Shown piece by piece: positions 40,701 through 50,100 of a stretch of DNA of 64,000 bases. Each line of letters starts with the position of its first letter. Position 1 is the first letter of the stretch. The position numbers were made by a program, and so were the translations under genes. This stretch comes from Strix aluco (lineage: Eukaryota; Chordata; Aves; Strigiformes; Strigidae): the NCBI RefSeq assembly GCF_031877795.1, contig NC_133940.1:4961985-5025984 (forward strand), in the 5' to 3' direction. The notes under the pieces are model-generated. The model made no database searches and was not told the origin of the DNA. It saw only the letters and a program-made list of their open reading frames with translations.

Positions 40701-43700
40701 AATATGTGTTCTAATTGGCACAGTTCCTTTCCTGCTACACTCGTCCTGGTCCTTGCTGACCTTTCCTACGGCTCATAACCAAGCTGCCTGATAACGTGTC
40801 AGCATTAGCTCCAGGAGGAGTTTTACGTTAACGTTGCCAGGACTAAGCTCGTCTTCCTTCCTGTCCTGAGTACAATCCAAGGTGCTGACACAAATTTAGG
40901 AACCCTGGAGACACGTGTTCTCGTTGTCTGAGAGTCTGCTTTCTGTATGATGCCAGAACACCTGGAGTCAGGTAAAGCAGGTGATTGCCCGGGGGTTCCA
41001 GGCAAAGAACGGGGCGCAGGAAGGCGAGTAACTGAAACCTGTCTCGGTCTGTCGAGGGCAGCACCGAACAAAGCTTCTATTCCTCCCTCTGCGTGGTCTA
41101 AACAGGGTTGTGAAACTTTTGAGGGGAATATGGTATGACTGCCTTTCACGGTATGCTTTGTAGCTCTTCCTCCTCGTAGGCATAGGCTCAGTCCCACACA
41201 GTTTACTCCATGAGGATCCTTTCAGGCGAGTACTTAGAAGCCCATCTTCCCTGTTTGTGCTACGTGAGCATTAACAGTTCCATGAGAGTACTGCCATGGA
41301 GCTTTTTGCTGCTCAGCTATGATTCCCCTCAGCCCGTGGCCAGGCTGTGCTCTGTACTCTGTTTATCGTCACCACTGGAGGCTGCTGTGCTCTGGAGTTA
41401 CCCTTTCTGGTCCTCTTTGTACATTTTGCGCTCAGGAAAAGAAGAACTTTACAGTGTAATTGTAAAAATGTAATGCTATTTCCATCTCAGAGGTCAGTGA
41501 TCACTCTTTTATTGAAGCAAACCCCTTCAGTGGTAACTTAACACAGCTGTTACAGTCTGCTAACATGGGACTGAATGCTAAAACATACAAATACTTCTCC
41601 TTACCAGTGGTCTCTTTCTTTACTGGTCCAATACTACCAGGAGTCATGGCACTAATGGAACAGCATGGCTGCAAAAAAGGCAAATGGAACTTCAATCAAT
41701 TTTCATAGAGCCCAGCTCAGTAACTATGATAATGTCAATAAATACAAAATGTTATCTGAGGTCAAACAAATCTGTGCTAAAATCCAAAATATATTGTCCC
41801 ACAATTTCATGACCAAACCACTGAACATTCTCTCTTCTTCGCTCTCATCCAGCAGAAAGTGACCTTGACGCACTGGGTTTAAGCAGGACTCCCAGAAGCA
41901 CAGTATTACAGACAGATGTGCTTTTTGAGTATTAGTTTCCAAGGAATTTTGGCAAAATTTCCGTGCTTTGTCTGCCATGAAAATATTGCAGGAAATCAAG
42001 GGTGCTATATGAAAACTCCACCATAGCATTTGGATTCCTTTTGACAGTAGAGATCATATGAGGCAACAACATTTTCCTCTAATTATTATTCAATCTAGTG
42101 CTAATAGGCCAATATGAGGCATTTCTCTATATATGAAGATTCCTCGGTTTAATAAAAGTGCCTCATAAGCACAGAACATTAAATTAAATCAAAATAAAGA
42201 TTTCAATGTACCCAGATTGACTCAGACTTAATTGACATCCCTTATGGCAATTTTCCATTTCTGTCTCTGAAGTGTCATTCATTTTATTAATAAGATGTAA
42301 ACAAATTCTTTTAAAATCAGGGTGTTTACTGCAAAGTTGTACAGCAATAATGCTAGTTTTAAAAGGCAGGCATTAAATAGCTAAAGAGTAGTTAGAGTGT
42401 GAAGGGCAACTTCTACCACATACTGAAAGGAAATTTCAAGGGATGTGCATCCCTTTTATCCCAAATATTACTACCATTGCCATTGTGCACAACTAGTGCT
42501 GGGTCAGCCAGCTGGCTCTTTGTTGAATGATTTGGATGAAAACTGAGGCATTTGCCATTTTTGTTATCCATGTCATAGCACGACTTGTTCAAAATCCTAA
42601 GAGACATGGCAAAGTTTTGGGCCTTCACAGAGGCCTTTTACATTGTGATTGTTGCCACCTGAGACCCTCCTGGGATATTTCTCCCCAGCACACACGTATG
42701 CCTAAATAAAAGCAGCAGTTGCATATTGCAGGAACAATGTACGTTTTCCAAAAGCTGTGATTTTCATCTATTCCTGAGATGAATTGATCATAGAACCACA
42801 GAATGGTTTGGGTTGGAAGGATCCATAAAGGTCATCTAGTTCCAACATCCCGCCATGGCCAACTTGACCTTGAACCCTTCCAGGGAGGGGGCAGCCACAA
42901 CTTCTCTGGGCAACCTCTTCCAGTGTGTCACCACTCTCACAGTAAAGAATTTCTTCCTTATATCTAATCTAAATCTCCCCTCATTCAGTTTAAAACCTTT
43001 ACCCCTCATCCTATCATTCACTCCCTGATCAAGAGTCCCTCCCCATCTTTCCTGTAGCCCCTTTAAGTCCTGGGAGGCCGCTCTAAGGTCTCCCCGGAGC
43101 CTTCTCTTCTCCAGCTGAACCCCCCCCAACTCTCTCAGCCTGTCCTCACAGGGGAGGTGCTCCAGCCCCCCAAACATCTTTGTGGCCTCCTCTGGCCCCA
43201 CTCGAGCAGGTCCGTGTCCTTCTGATGTTGGTGCCCCCAGAGCTGCACCCAGCACTGCAGGGGGGGTCTCATGAGAGCGGAGCAAAGGGGAGAATCCCCT
43301 CCCTGTACCTGCTGCCCACACTGCTCTGGGTGCAGCCCAGGACACGGTTGGCTTTCTGGGCTGTGAGCGCACATTGCTGGCTCACAGTCAGTTTTCCATC
43401 CACTAATATCCCCAAGTCCTTCTCCTTGGGGCTGTTCTCAATCCACTCCTCGCCCAGCCTGTATCTGTGCTTGGGATTGCCCTGACCCACGTGCAGGACC
43501 TTGCCCTTGGCCTTGTTGAACTCCATGAGGTTTGCACGTCCCACCTCTCCAGCCTGTCCAGGTCCCTCGGGATGGCACATCCCTTCCCTCAGCGTGTCAC
43601 CGCACCACACAGCTCAGTGCCGTTGTTGAACTTGCTGAGGGTGCCTCAATCCCACTGTCCATGTCCCCAACAGAGATGTTAAACAGCGCCGGTAACCTGA

Positions 43701-45827
43701 CCCCTGAGGACACCACTCGTCACTGCTCTCCACTGGGACATGGAGTTGTTGATCCCAGCTCTTTGAGTGAGACCATCCAGCCAATTCCTTATCCACTGAG
43801 TGATCCATCTTTCAAATCCACATCTCTCCAGTTTAGAGACAAGGATGTCGTGTGGGACAGTGTCAAATGCTTTGCACAAGTCCAGGTAGATGACATCAGC
43901 TGCTCTCCCTTTATCCACCAGTGCTGTAACCCCATTGTAGAAGGCCACCAAATTCATCAGGCATGATTTTCCCTTACTGAAGCCGTGTTGGCTGTCACCA
44001 ATCACCTTATTTTCCATGTGCCCCAGCATATTTGCCAGAAGGATCTGCTCCAGGGTCTTGCCGGGCACCGAGGGGAGACTGACTGGCCTGTAGTTTCCCG
44101 GGTCTTCCTTTTTTCTCTTTTTAAGAATGGGGGTTATGTTTCCCCTTTTCCAATCACCACAAACGTCACTGAACTGCCACAATTTCTCAAATATAATGGA
44201 TAGTGGCTGAGCCACTTCATCCACCAGTTCCCACAGGACCTGTGGGTGCATCTCATCAGGTCCCAAGGCCTCGTGCACCTTCAGGTTCCTTAGATGGTCT
44301 CGAACCTGATCTTCTCCTACAGTGGGTGGTTCTTCATTCTCCCAGTCTCTGCCTTTGCCTTCTGTGACTTGGACGATGTGGCTGGAGCACTTGCTGGTGA
44401 AGACTGAGGCAAAAAAGTCATTGAGGGCTCAGCCTTCTCCATGTCATGGGTGACCAGGTCTCCTGTTTCCTTCCAGAGAGGGTCCACATTTTCCCTAGTC
44501 TTTCTTTTATCACCGATGTACCTATGGAAGCTTTTTTGGTTCCCCTTGACATCCCTGGCAGTTCTAATTCTATCAGAGCTTTGGCCTTCCTAGCCTGATC
44601 CCTGGCTGCTTGGACAGTTTCTCTGTATTCCTCCCAGGCTGCCTGTTCTTGCTTCCACCCTCTGTAGGCTTTTTTTTGGTGTTTGACTTTGTCCAGGAGT
44701 TCCTTGTTCATCCATGCAGGTCTCCTTGCGTTCTTACCTGACTTCCTCTTTGATGGGATGAATCGCTCCTGTGCTTGGAGGAGGTGATCCTTGAATATTA
44801 ACCAGCTTTCTCGGGCCCCTCTTCTTTTCAGGGCTTTATCCCATGCTACTCTGCCAAGCAGATCCCTGAAAGGGCCAGTCTGCTCTCCTGAAGTCCAGGG
44901 TAGCGAGGCTGCTGTGCAGCCTTCTCACTGCCCTAAGGATCTTGAACTCCATCATTTCATGGTCACTGCAGCCAAGGCTGCTCTTGAGCTTCACACTCCC
45001 CACCAGCCCCTCCTGGTTGGTGAGAACAAGGTCCAGCATAGCACCTCTCCTTGTTGGCTCCTCTGTCATTCCAGGAACCTCCTGGATTACTTATCAATAT
45101 TTTGAAATAGAAGAACTGATTTTTTGATTATTTTTTTTATATAGAAGAATTGATGTGAAGAATGGAAAGATATTTCTCTCATTAATCATTCAGATCATTC
45201 ACCTTAGAATGAGTACTCACCCTTCCCTATTCTACAATCACCAACATGTCTATTGTACTTCAATGATCAATTACCTCTACAGTTCTTCAATACTTGACAC
45301 ACAGAATGAGTACACTCAGTCACTTCTCGATATTTTAGTCCTTACTCAGAAGTTGAGCAGCAACTTTTTTCCCTTCATACGAAGTATTTAGCTGTAATTG
45401 CCTTAATCTCTGGCAGACTTCAGGGAAAAGTAGGGGGAAGTCTGAAGTATCTAAAGCTCTTTCAACTACATGATCTCATTTCCTTCAGGGTGAAAAAATT
45501 AAATCTCCCTCCCATTTTGTGGTCACAATCTCTCCTTGTTTCCTGGGGCATCTTCCTTATATTCTCCCTCAAAACCTTGTTACCCTAAAAATACCTTCTA
45601 GCTGTTTCAGTCAGTTCAAAACCTTCTAAGGTTTTCATTCTTTTTACTCACTCTGGGAAAAGAGGAATTTGCTTGTCAGTTAGGTCAGGCTATGGTACAA
45701 CATGTAAAAGAAGCAGCATTGCTTATGAAAGACTCACCACATGTTCATCATCATCATCATCATCTTGACCATCACGAAGCAGTTTGGCAAGGCACTGCAG
45801 AGAAGAGCCTGAGGAAACACTGTCCAT
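34666..45827 (-). CDS. DNAAF6: DNAAF6 (PIH1D3), dynein axonemal assembly factor; six coding exons
   Basis: The minus-strand exons 45738-45827, 41605-41668, 40045-40150, 38062-38158, 37194-37279 and 34666-34795 join in frame to 573 nt (190 residues plus TGA), and every intron is GT-AG. The product matches the PIH1D3 family, which with HSP90/HSP70 and other DNAAFs pre-assembles axonemal dynein arms in the cytoplasm of ciliated cells. In order there are an N-terminal region with MDSVSS and AKLL (residues 1-17), an acidic run of six Asp (22-27), AMTPGSIGP (about 38-46), [14 protein letters not shown] (about 65-78), and the PIH1/CS-like core from about 87. The core includes [29 protein letters not shown] and LDLRTPK, and the conserved end ETLEVTL...FINFV follows. 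Human DNAAF6 is 214 residues, with most of the difference in the N-terminal tail. An in-frame TGA just inside the first coding exon fixes the start. The gene diverges from NUP62. The non-coding first exon, expected in the CpG island, was not placed. Confidence 0.93.
37194..37279 (-). CDS. DNAAF6: DNAAF6 coding exon (residues 120-148)
   Basis: The acceptor ends CATCATTTCAG and the donor is AAAAA|GTAAGT. The 86-nt exon reads [18 protein letters not shown] and then VLDLRTPK, a close match to the same segment of DNAAF6. It enters in phase 0 and leaves in phase 2, which fits both neighbours. Confidence 0.94.
38062..38158 (-). CDS. DNAAF6: DNAAF6 coding exon (residues 87-119)
   Basis: The acceptor is CTCTTTCTCAG and the donor GTG|GTGAGC. 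It encodes [19 protein letters not shown] followed by [13 protein letters not shown], the start of the conserved C-terminal domain. The 3' 54 nt of this exon (38062-38115) have a diverged copy at 57259-57312, in the rearranged block beyond NUP62. Confidence 0.94.
40045..40150 (-). CDS. DNAAF6: DNAAF6 coding exon (residues 52-87)
   Basis: The acceptor is CATCACTTACAG and the donor CCAGA|GTAAGC. The 106-nt exon enters in phase 1 and leaves in phase 2. It reads [18 protein letters not shown] and then DPREQPE, the acidic linker conserved in DNAAF6. The copied segment A3 starts 33 bp outside this exon (40184) and so excludes it. Confidence 0.94.
41605..41668 (-). CDS. DNAAF6: DNAAF6 coding exon (residues 31-52)
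   Basis: The acceptor is CCTTTTTTGCAG and the donor ACTG|GTAAGG. The 64-nt exon reads [18 protein letters not shown], matching the AMGPGNIGP-type motif of the family. It enters in phase 0 and leaves in phase 1, as its neighbours require. It is short and least conserved, but the frame and motif fit make it convincing. Confidence 0.88.
42789..45090 (-). mobile_element. CR1 LINE, about 2.3 kb, in a DNAAF6 intron
   Basis: On the minus strand the element runs from the C-terminal endonuclease ([20 protein letters not shown] near 45065-45010) through a linker and reverse transcriptase to the CR1 3' end (CAGAATGGTTTGGGTTGGAA on plus, from 42800). The RT part has [28 protein letters not shown] and motif A ([13 protein letters not shown]) near 43884-43846. 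The FADD motif C is replaced by FNNG near 43637-43626, and several frame breaks and stops separate the ORF pieces. It is 5' truncated, inactive, and lies in the intron between the first two DNAAF6 coding exons, in the gene's own orientation. Confidence 0.93.
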
Positions 45828-45846
45828 ATCAATACCCACTGCTCAC
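45738..45846 (-). CDS. DNAAF6: DNAAF6 first coding exon (residues 1-30)
   Basis: The acceptor is TTCTTCTGTGTAG at 45847-45859. Nineteen bases of 5' UTR, which include an in-frame TGA, precede the ATG at 45827-45825. The exon reads [19 protein letters not shown], then six Asp coded by an ATC/GAT repeat, then EHV, and ends at a GTGAGT donor in phase 0. The SVSS...L..L.KLL pattern matches the DNAAF6 N-terminus. Confidence 0.9.
45747..45764. repeat. Coding (ATC)6 microsatellite in DNAAF6
   Basis: Six perfect ATC triplets on plus, GAT on minus, encode Asp22-Asp27 of DNAAF6. The run is pure, without synonymous GAC codons, so it can slip. Confidence 0.9.
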
Positions 45847-46789
45847 CTACACAGAAGAAACAAGCAGCAGATGAAGAAAGAACAAAATATGTTCTGTACT
45901 GTCCATAAAGCACAATTTTCCTGTTGTGTGTTCTGGGAGGATAAAGTTTAGCAAAACACTGACATGCATGACGTCAAAACAGATATAAGGGAACATAAAC
46001 AACCTTTCCTCTCTGTGCCAAGATTATGGGCTCTCGCTGCACAGACATTAGTTACAATCAGAGCTCAATCCTTACAGTCACTATGAGCTCTGGTAGACCC
46101 CATGTCAACATGGACTTGCAGCTACTGCAGCCAGGGCGAGGGCAGCAGGCTGCCTTGGCTCAGGCCTGGCACTGAGGGGCCAGGCAGAGGTCCTCACACA
46201 AGTCCTCTGCCCACCCGCCTTGCTCCAGGCAGGCTTAGGACAGCCCCAGCTCCAGGCCTAAGCAGAAGACGAACGGAAACACAGTGTCAAGGAAACCTGC
46301 CCGCACCACGGCCCCACCTCCGGCCCCCGCGGTACGGGCACGGCGGGGCAGCCCACCCTCCCACAGACACACCAGGCGCGGCCCAGCCCAGCGCAGCGGC
46401 TCGCCCCGAGGCAGCGGAGGCTGCAGCAGCGGCAAGCAGCCCCTCCGGCCCGCCCAGAGGCCGCGGTGCTGCCGCAGGGCCTACCGCCGCTCGCCGCCCG
46501 CCGCCACCGGCCGCGTCCCCCATCACCACAGCGACGGCGACACCGCCCCTCCCCGCCGGGCCGCGCCAGCCAATACGAACAGGTCGCCCACGAGCGGCGG
46601 CGGCGCCAGCCAATAGCGAGGGAGGGCGGGAAGAGGCGGCCGCCGGCTGGGGGCGGGGCAGGGGCGGGCGCGAAGCGGAGCGGAGCGGCGGTACCGTGCG
46701 TCATCGCGGCGCGCGGCGCCTGGGGGCGGGCGGGGCTGTCGGCGGCGCGGCGGGGCTTGGGGGGCCGGGCGGTGGGAGCCGCGGCTGCT

Positions 46790-46831
46790 GTCAGTAGCCG
46801 TTCGTCTGCCGTCAGTAGCCGTCCGTCTGCC
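46790..46831 (+). repeat. Two 21-bp tandem copies just upstream of the NUP62 ATG
   Basis: Positions 46790-46810 and 46811-46831 are direct copies with one difference (TTCG versus TCCG). They lie 10 bp before the NUP62 start codon and so almost certainly in its 5' UTR or at the transcription start. Confidence 0.9.
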
Positions 46832-46841
46832 CGCGGCCGCC

Positions 46842-47122
46842 ATGAACCAGTTCAACTTCGGGTCGGGCGCGGCGGGAGGCGGCTTCGCTTTGGGCACGCC
46901 GAAGACGGCCGCCACGACGGCCACGACCGGCTTCTCCTTCTCCACGCCGGCCGCCTCGGGGGCCTTCAGCTTCGGGAGCGCGGCCCAGGCGCCCGCCAGC
47001 AGCCAGCCCGCCGGGCTCTTCTCCTTCAGCAGGCCGGGCGCTGCCGCGCCGCCCGCCAGCTTCAGCTTCGGGACGCCGGCGCCGGCCCCCGCGGCGCCGG
47101 CAGCGAACGTGTTTCCGCTGGG
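46842..47122 (+). CDS. NUP62: NUP62 exon 1 (residues 1-94)
   Basis: Begins MNQFNFGSGAAGGG and carries FSFSTP, FSFGSA and FSFGTP repeats in a very GC-rich stretch. The donor is CTGG|GTGAGG, phase 2. Confidence 0.96.
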
Positions 47123-50100
47123 GTGAGGGGCGCGGGGGGCGGCCGGGGTCGGGGGCCTTGTGAGCGGCCCTGGCCGCTGGGCAGCGGGCGGGCGGCGGCG
47201 TCCTTGCCGCTTTGGAAGCCTCTGGCGGCGTTCTCGGGGGAGGGGAACCGGTTGCTGTTGCGCCTTCGAACGCCCACGGCCCTCGAGCACGTTCGGGAGC
47301 GCGTCCGGCGAGACCCGATCTTTGTCAGGGCCGGCTTTATCGCATGGGTGTTCAGAGTAAGGTGTTGGCGCGCCGGTCTGTGATTCTGTGACTCTGAGTG
47401 CCTTCTGGGGCCTGGGTGGGTGGGGGTAATTGAGGGGGAGTCGGTACAAAGAGACTTCACAGGGGATTGCAGGTCACAGGTGGTGTCAGAATTGAAAGAT
47501 GAAGCTGATCGAGTGCACATCTCTTTGAAAGGTGTGTCTGCTGTCGGCACACGGTCTGTAAGAAAGTCGCCTCGGCGCTTGACTGGGTGTATGTCTCAAG
47601 CAGATGGTCTTCTTTTCTTCTCTAGGGCAAATGCTCCAAAAATAAACTTTGGAGGCAGTACTGCAACTCCAGCTACTGGAATCACAGGGGGCTTTGGATT
47701 TGGTAGCTCGGTACCAACCAGCACGCCCTCAAGTCAAGCAGCAGCCCCTTCTGGCTTTGTGTTTGGATCTGCTGGCGCCACCACCACCGCCGCCACCACC
47801 TCCCAGTCTGGGACAACTGGAAGCTTTACGTTCTCCAGCGCTACCACAACTCAGGCCGGAGCAGCCGGCTTCAGCGTCGGCGCTGCAGCTCCGTCAGCCG
47901 TGCCCGCAGGGTTGAGCTTCGGAACGGCCCCGGCAGCTGCTGCCACCACGGCTGCCACCTTAGGAGCTGCGACCCAGTCAGCAACGCCCTTCAGCCTCGG
48001 GGGGCAGCCCGCCGGTGAGTGCCGGGGCTCGGCAGCGGCAGTGAGGAGGGCTGGCGGCACGGAGGGCGAGTGGGGCTGGGCTGGAGGTTCTGCAGCCGCC
48101 GGCTTCTGCTGGTGCGAAATGAAGTGAATGGCTGGAATCGGTGGTTTCTGTCACGTGCTTGTCCAGGGTCTCTAGTGACGAGTAGCAATTGCTAATCAGC
48201 CTTTGGGTTTGGAGGCTGAAATAGTTTTGCCAGTGCGTGTAGAAGCGGAGAGTCCGGCACAAGTTCCGTTTGCAGCTTTTGATTTCCTTGTTGATGCCAG
48301 TGCAGGCCTCGGAGGGAAGGTCATCAGCTCTGGGGCGAGGGGGATGTTCGTCTGTGCTAGAATCATTCTTGAAAGTCTCTTTCCCTAAGAAGCTTCTTAG
48401 CCCGACTCGATTTCCTGTGTAACGCAAGAGTTTTTGTTACTTTGAATATTCATGTTTTCTTTTACTGCTTCTGACCTGACAGTTGCTGGGGTCAGTGGAA
48501 GCTACAGTGTCTCTGCAGTAAAAGTTTTGTCTTTTCCTTGTACTTGTTTCAGGTCTCAGCTTTGGGTCCCTGACTTCCACAGCAGCCACTAGTGCACCCA
48601 TGGCAACGCTGACCACTAGTACCAGCCAGGGACCCGCTCTGTCCTTTGGAACCAAACTTGGAGGTAGGAGGTGATTGTAGCAAATAAGGACTTTGTGACT
48701 CCGCTTGTGACTTTGTGAATCTGCTTCTCCTTCTGGGATTAGTTTTCTAAACTGGAGTCTGGAAATGGGCGAGAAGTGTTTGTCACTGTGAATTTGCCAT
48801 GGCGTCAGGATTCTGTGACAGTTCGTACAGCCACTGAACTTAGTATCCTGTGGTTTTTATTGCGTCCCACGTGCCAAATTCTGTTGTGTGCTTGTTGCTG
48901 GAGTGTAGCGGGAGGGTGCCACAAGTTCAAAGGATACCTTGGAAGAGAGGTAGATTTGAGGTAGAATAAGAGGAAGAATAATTAAGAATTCTGACATCCT
49001 TAGAAAATGGATGTAGGCCAATTTGTGTCGCGTTCTCAGCATGATTCTTCTGAAACGGGCGAGAGCTTGGTGTGGTCTGGTTGTACAAGACGGGCGCTTT
49101 TTCCCTTGGTAGTGACATCCACAGCTGCTACAACGGCCGCTACCACCACGACCTCCGTTCTGGGCTCAACGGGGCCGACGTTGTTCTCATCTATAGTGAG
49201 TTCTTCAGCACCGACATCGTCTACAGGCACGGGCCTCTCACGTAAGTCCCAGCGCACAGATTTTACTTTTAACTAATCAGCTGCAATGTGTAGATGCCAT
49301 ATATAGCAGCCTAGCAACTTGTAGTTTTGGTGGCTCCCCAATGCTTGCATTGCTACTCTCGTTCCAGAGCTGACCTTAATCTCAGTGTTTGAGCTAAGGG
49401 GCATTCTCTGTTTATCGGGGTGGTTTTGGATGGTAATAGGTGGGCTGTTTCCAGGCAACTGAGACGTGACCAGCGAGTTTCCTGCAGTCTGTGCAGTTGT
49501 GTTGCTTTAGCAAGGAAGACTGATGCAGGGGTTGCATTTCCTGCCTGCCAGTGCCCAGTACCCTTTGCTTATTTTAGCAGTGAAATGTTAGATACTGCAG
49601 GATAGGTAAAGAGAAGCGACGGTAGCTTGGCACCTGGGTCCGTAAAGCTTCCTGGAAGAATCGCAGAGCATTCTGGCTCCTTTATAGCTTCAGCCTGCCT
49701 TTTATTGTGTTGTGTCTGAGTGATCCTTCACCTAAACAGTGATCCTGGCTGATACAAATAAAGACCAGGTGGAGATGGGAGAGCAGGGAGGGTGGGGCTT
49801 TTCAAAGGGGCACAGTATTTGATGGGTTACACAGACTCTTCAATGCTGTCTTCTGTTTACAGTTGGTGCCCCTTCCACTGGGACAGCCAGTCTTGGAACG
49901 CTTGGGTTTGGCTTAAAGATTCCTGGAACGACAGCTGCCGCAACAAGCACTGCCACTAGTAAGAATTAGCTGTTCTTTGTCTGCTCCTCTTTTGCTTCTC
50001 CCCAAACGCACATTCCGTATGACTTCTGAGAGCCTGTGCACAGCAAAGGGCCTCTGGGTGAAGGATCGCCCGTGGGCTTTGATGTTCTAGTCTGGAGCAA

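Larger units (their letters stand above)
37933..41398. repeat. Source segments A1, A2, A4, A3 of the local duplication
   Basis: Four pieces of the DNAAF6 gene have copies beyond NUP62. A1 is 37933-38115 (intron plus 54 nt of an exon), A2 is 38688-38734, A4 is 38794-39118, and A3 is 40184-41398. They are native here, because intact DNAAF6 exons flank or lie within them. Stretches between the pieces, including the exon at 40045-40150, were not found in the copy. Confidence 0.9.
46280..47350. promoter_or_regulatory. CpG-island promoter shared by DNAAF6 and NUP62
   Basis: This interval is very rich in CG and CpG compared with the AT-rich sequence to its left. It contains two CCAAT boxes exactly 40 bp apart (46570-46574 and 46610-46614), each inside GCCAGCCAATA. 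It also has GC boxes at 46651-46659, 46661-46668 and 46722-46735, a TGCGTCATCG CRE-like word near 46697, and no TATA box. It lies between the NUP62 start codon and the 5'-most DNAAF6 exon found, about 1 kb apart. This is the architecture of a bidirectional housekeeping-type promoter. Transcription starts were not determined. Confidence 0.85.

Noticed and set aside
40581-40778. 65-codon open frame repeated almost unchanged at 57768-57965
   Set aside because: It is kept only because the whole 1.2-kb segment is a recent copy. It lies in a DNAAF6 intron and has no recognisable domain.
46466-47449. Frames of 305 (plus) and 308 (minus) codons over the CpG island
   Set aside because: They arise from the high CG content and overlap the true NUP62 exon 1 in other frames or on the other strand.
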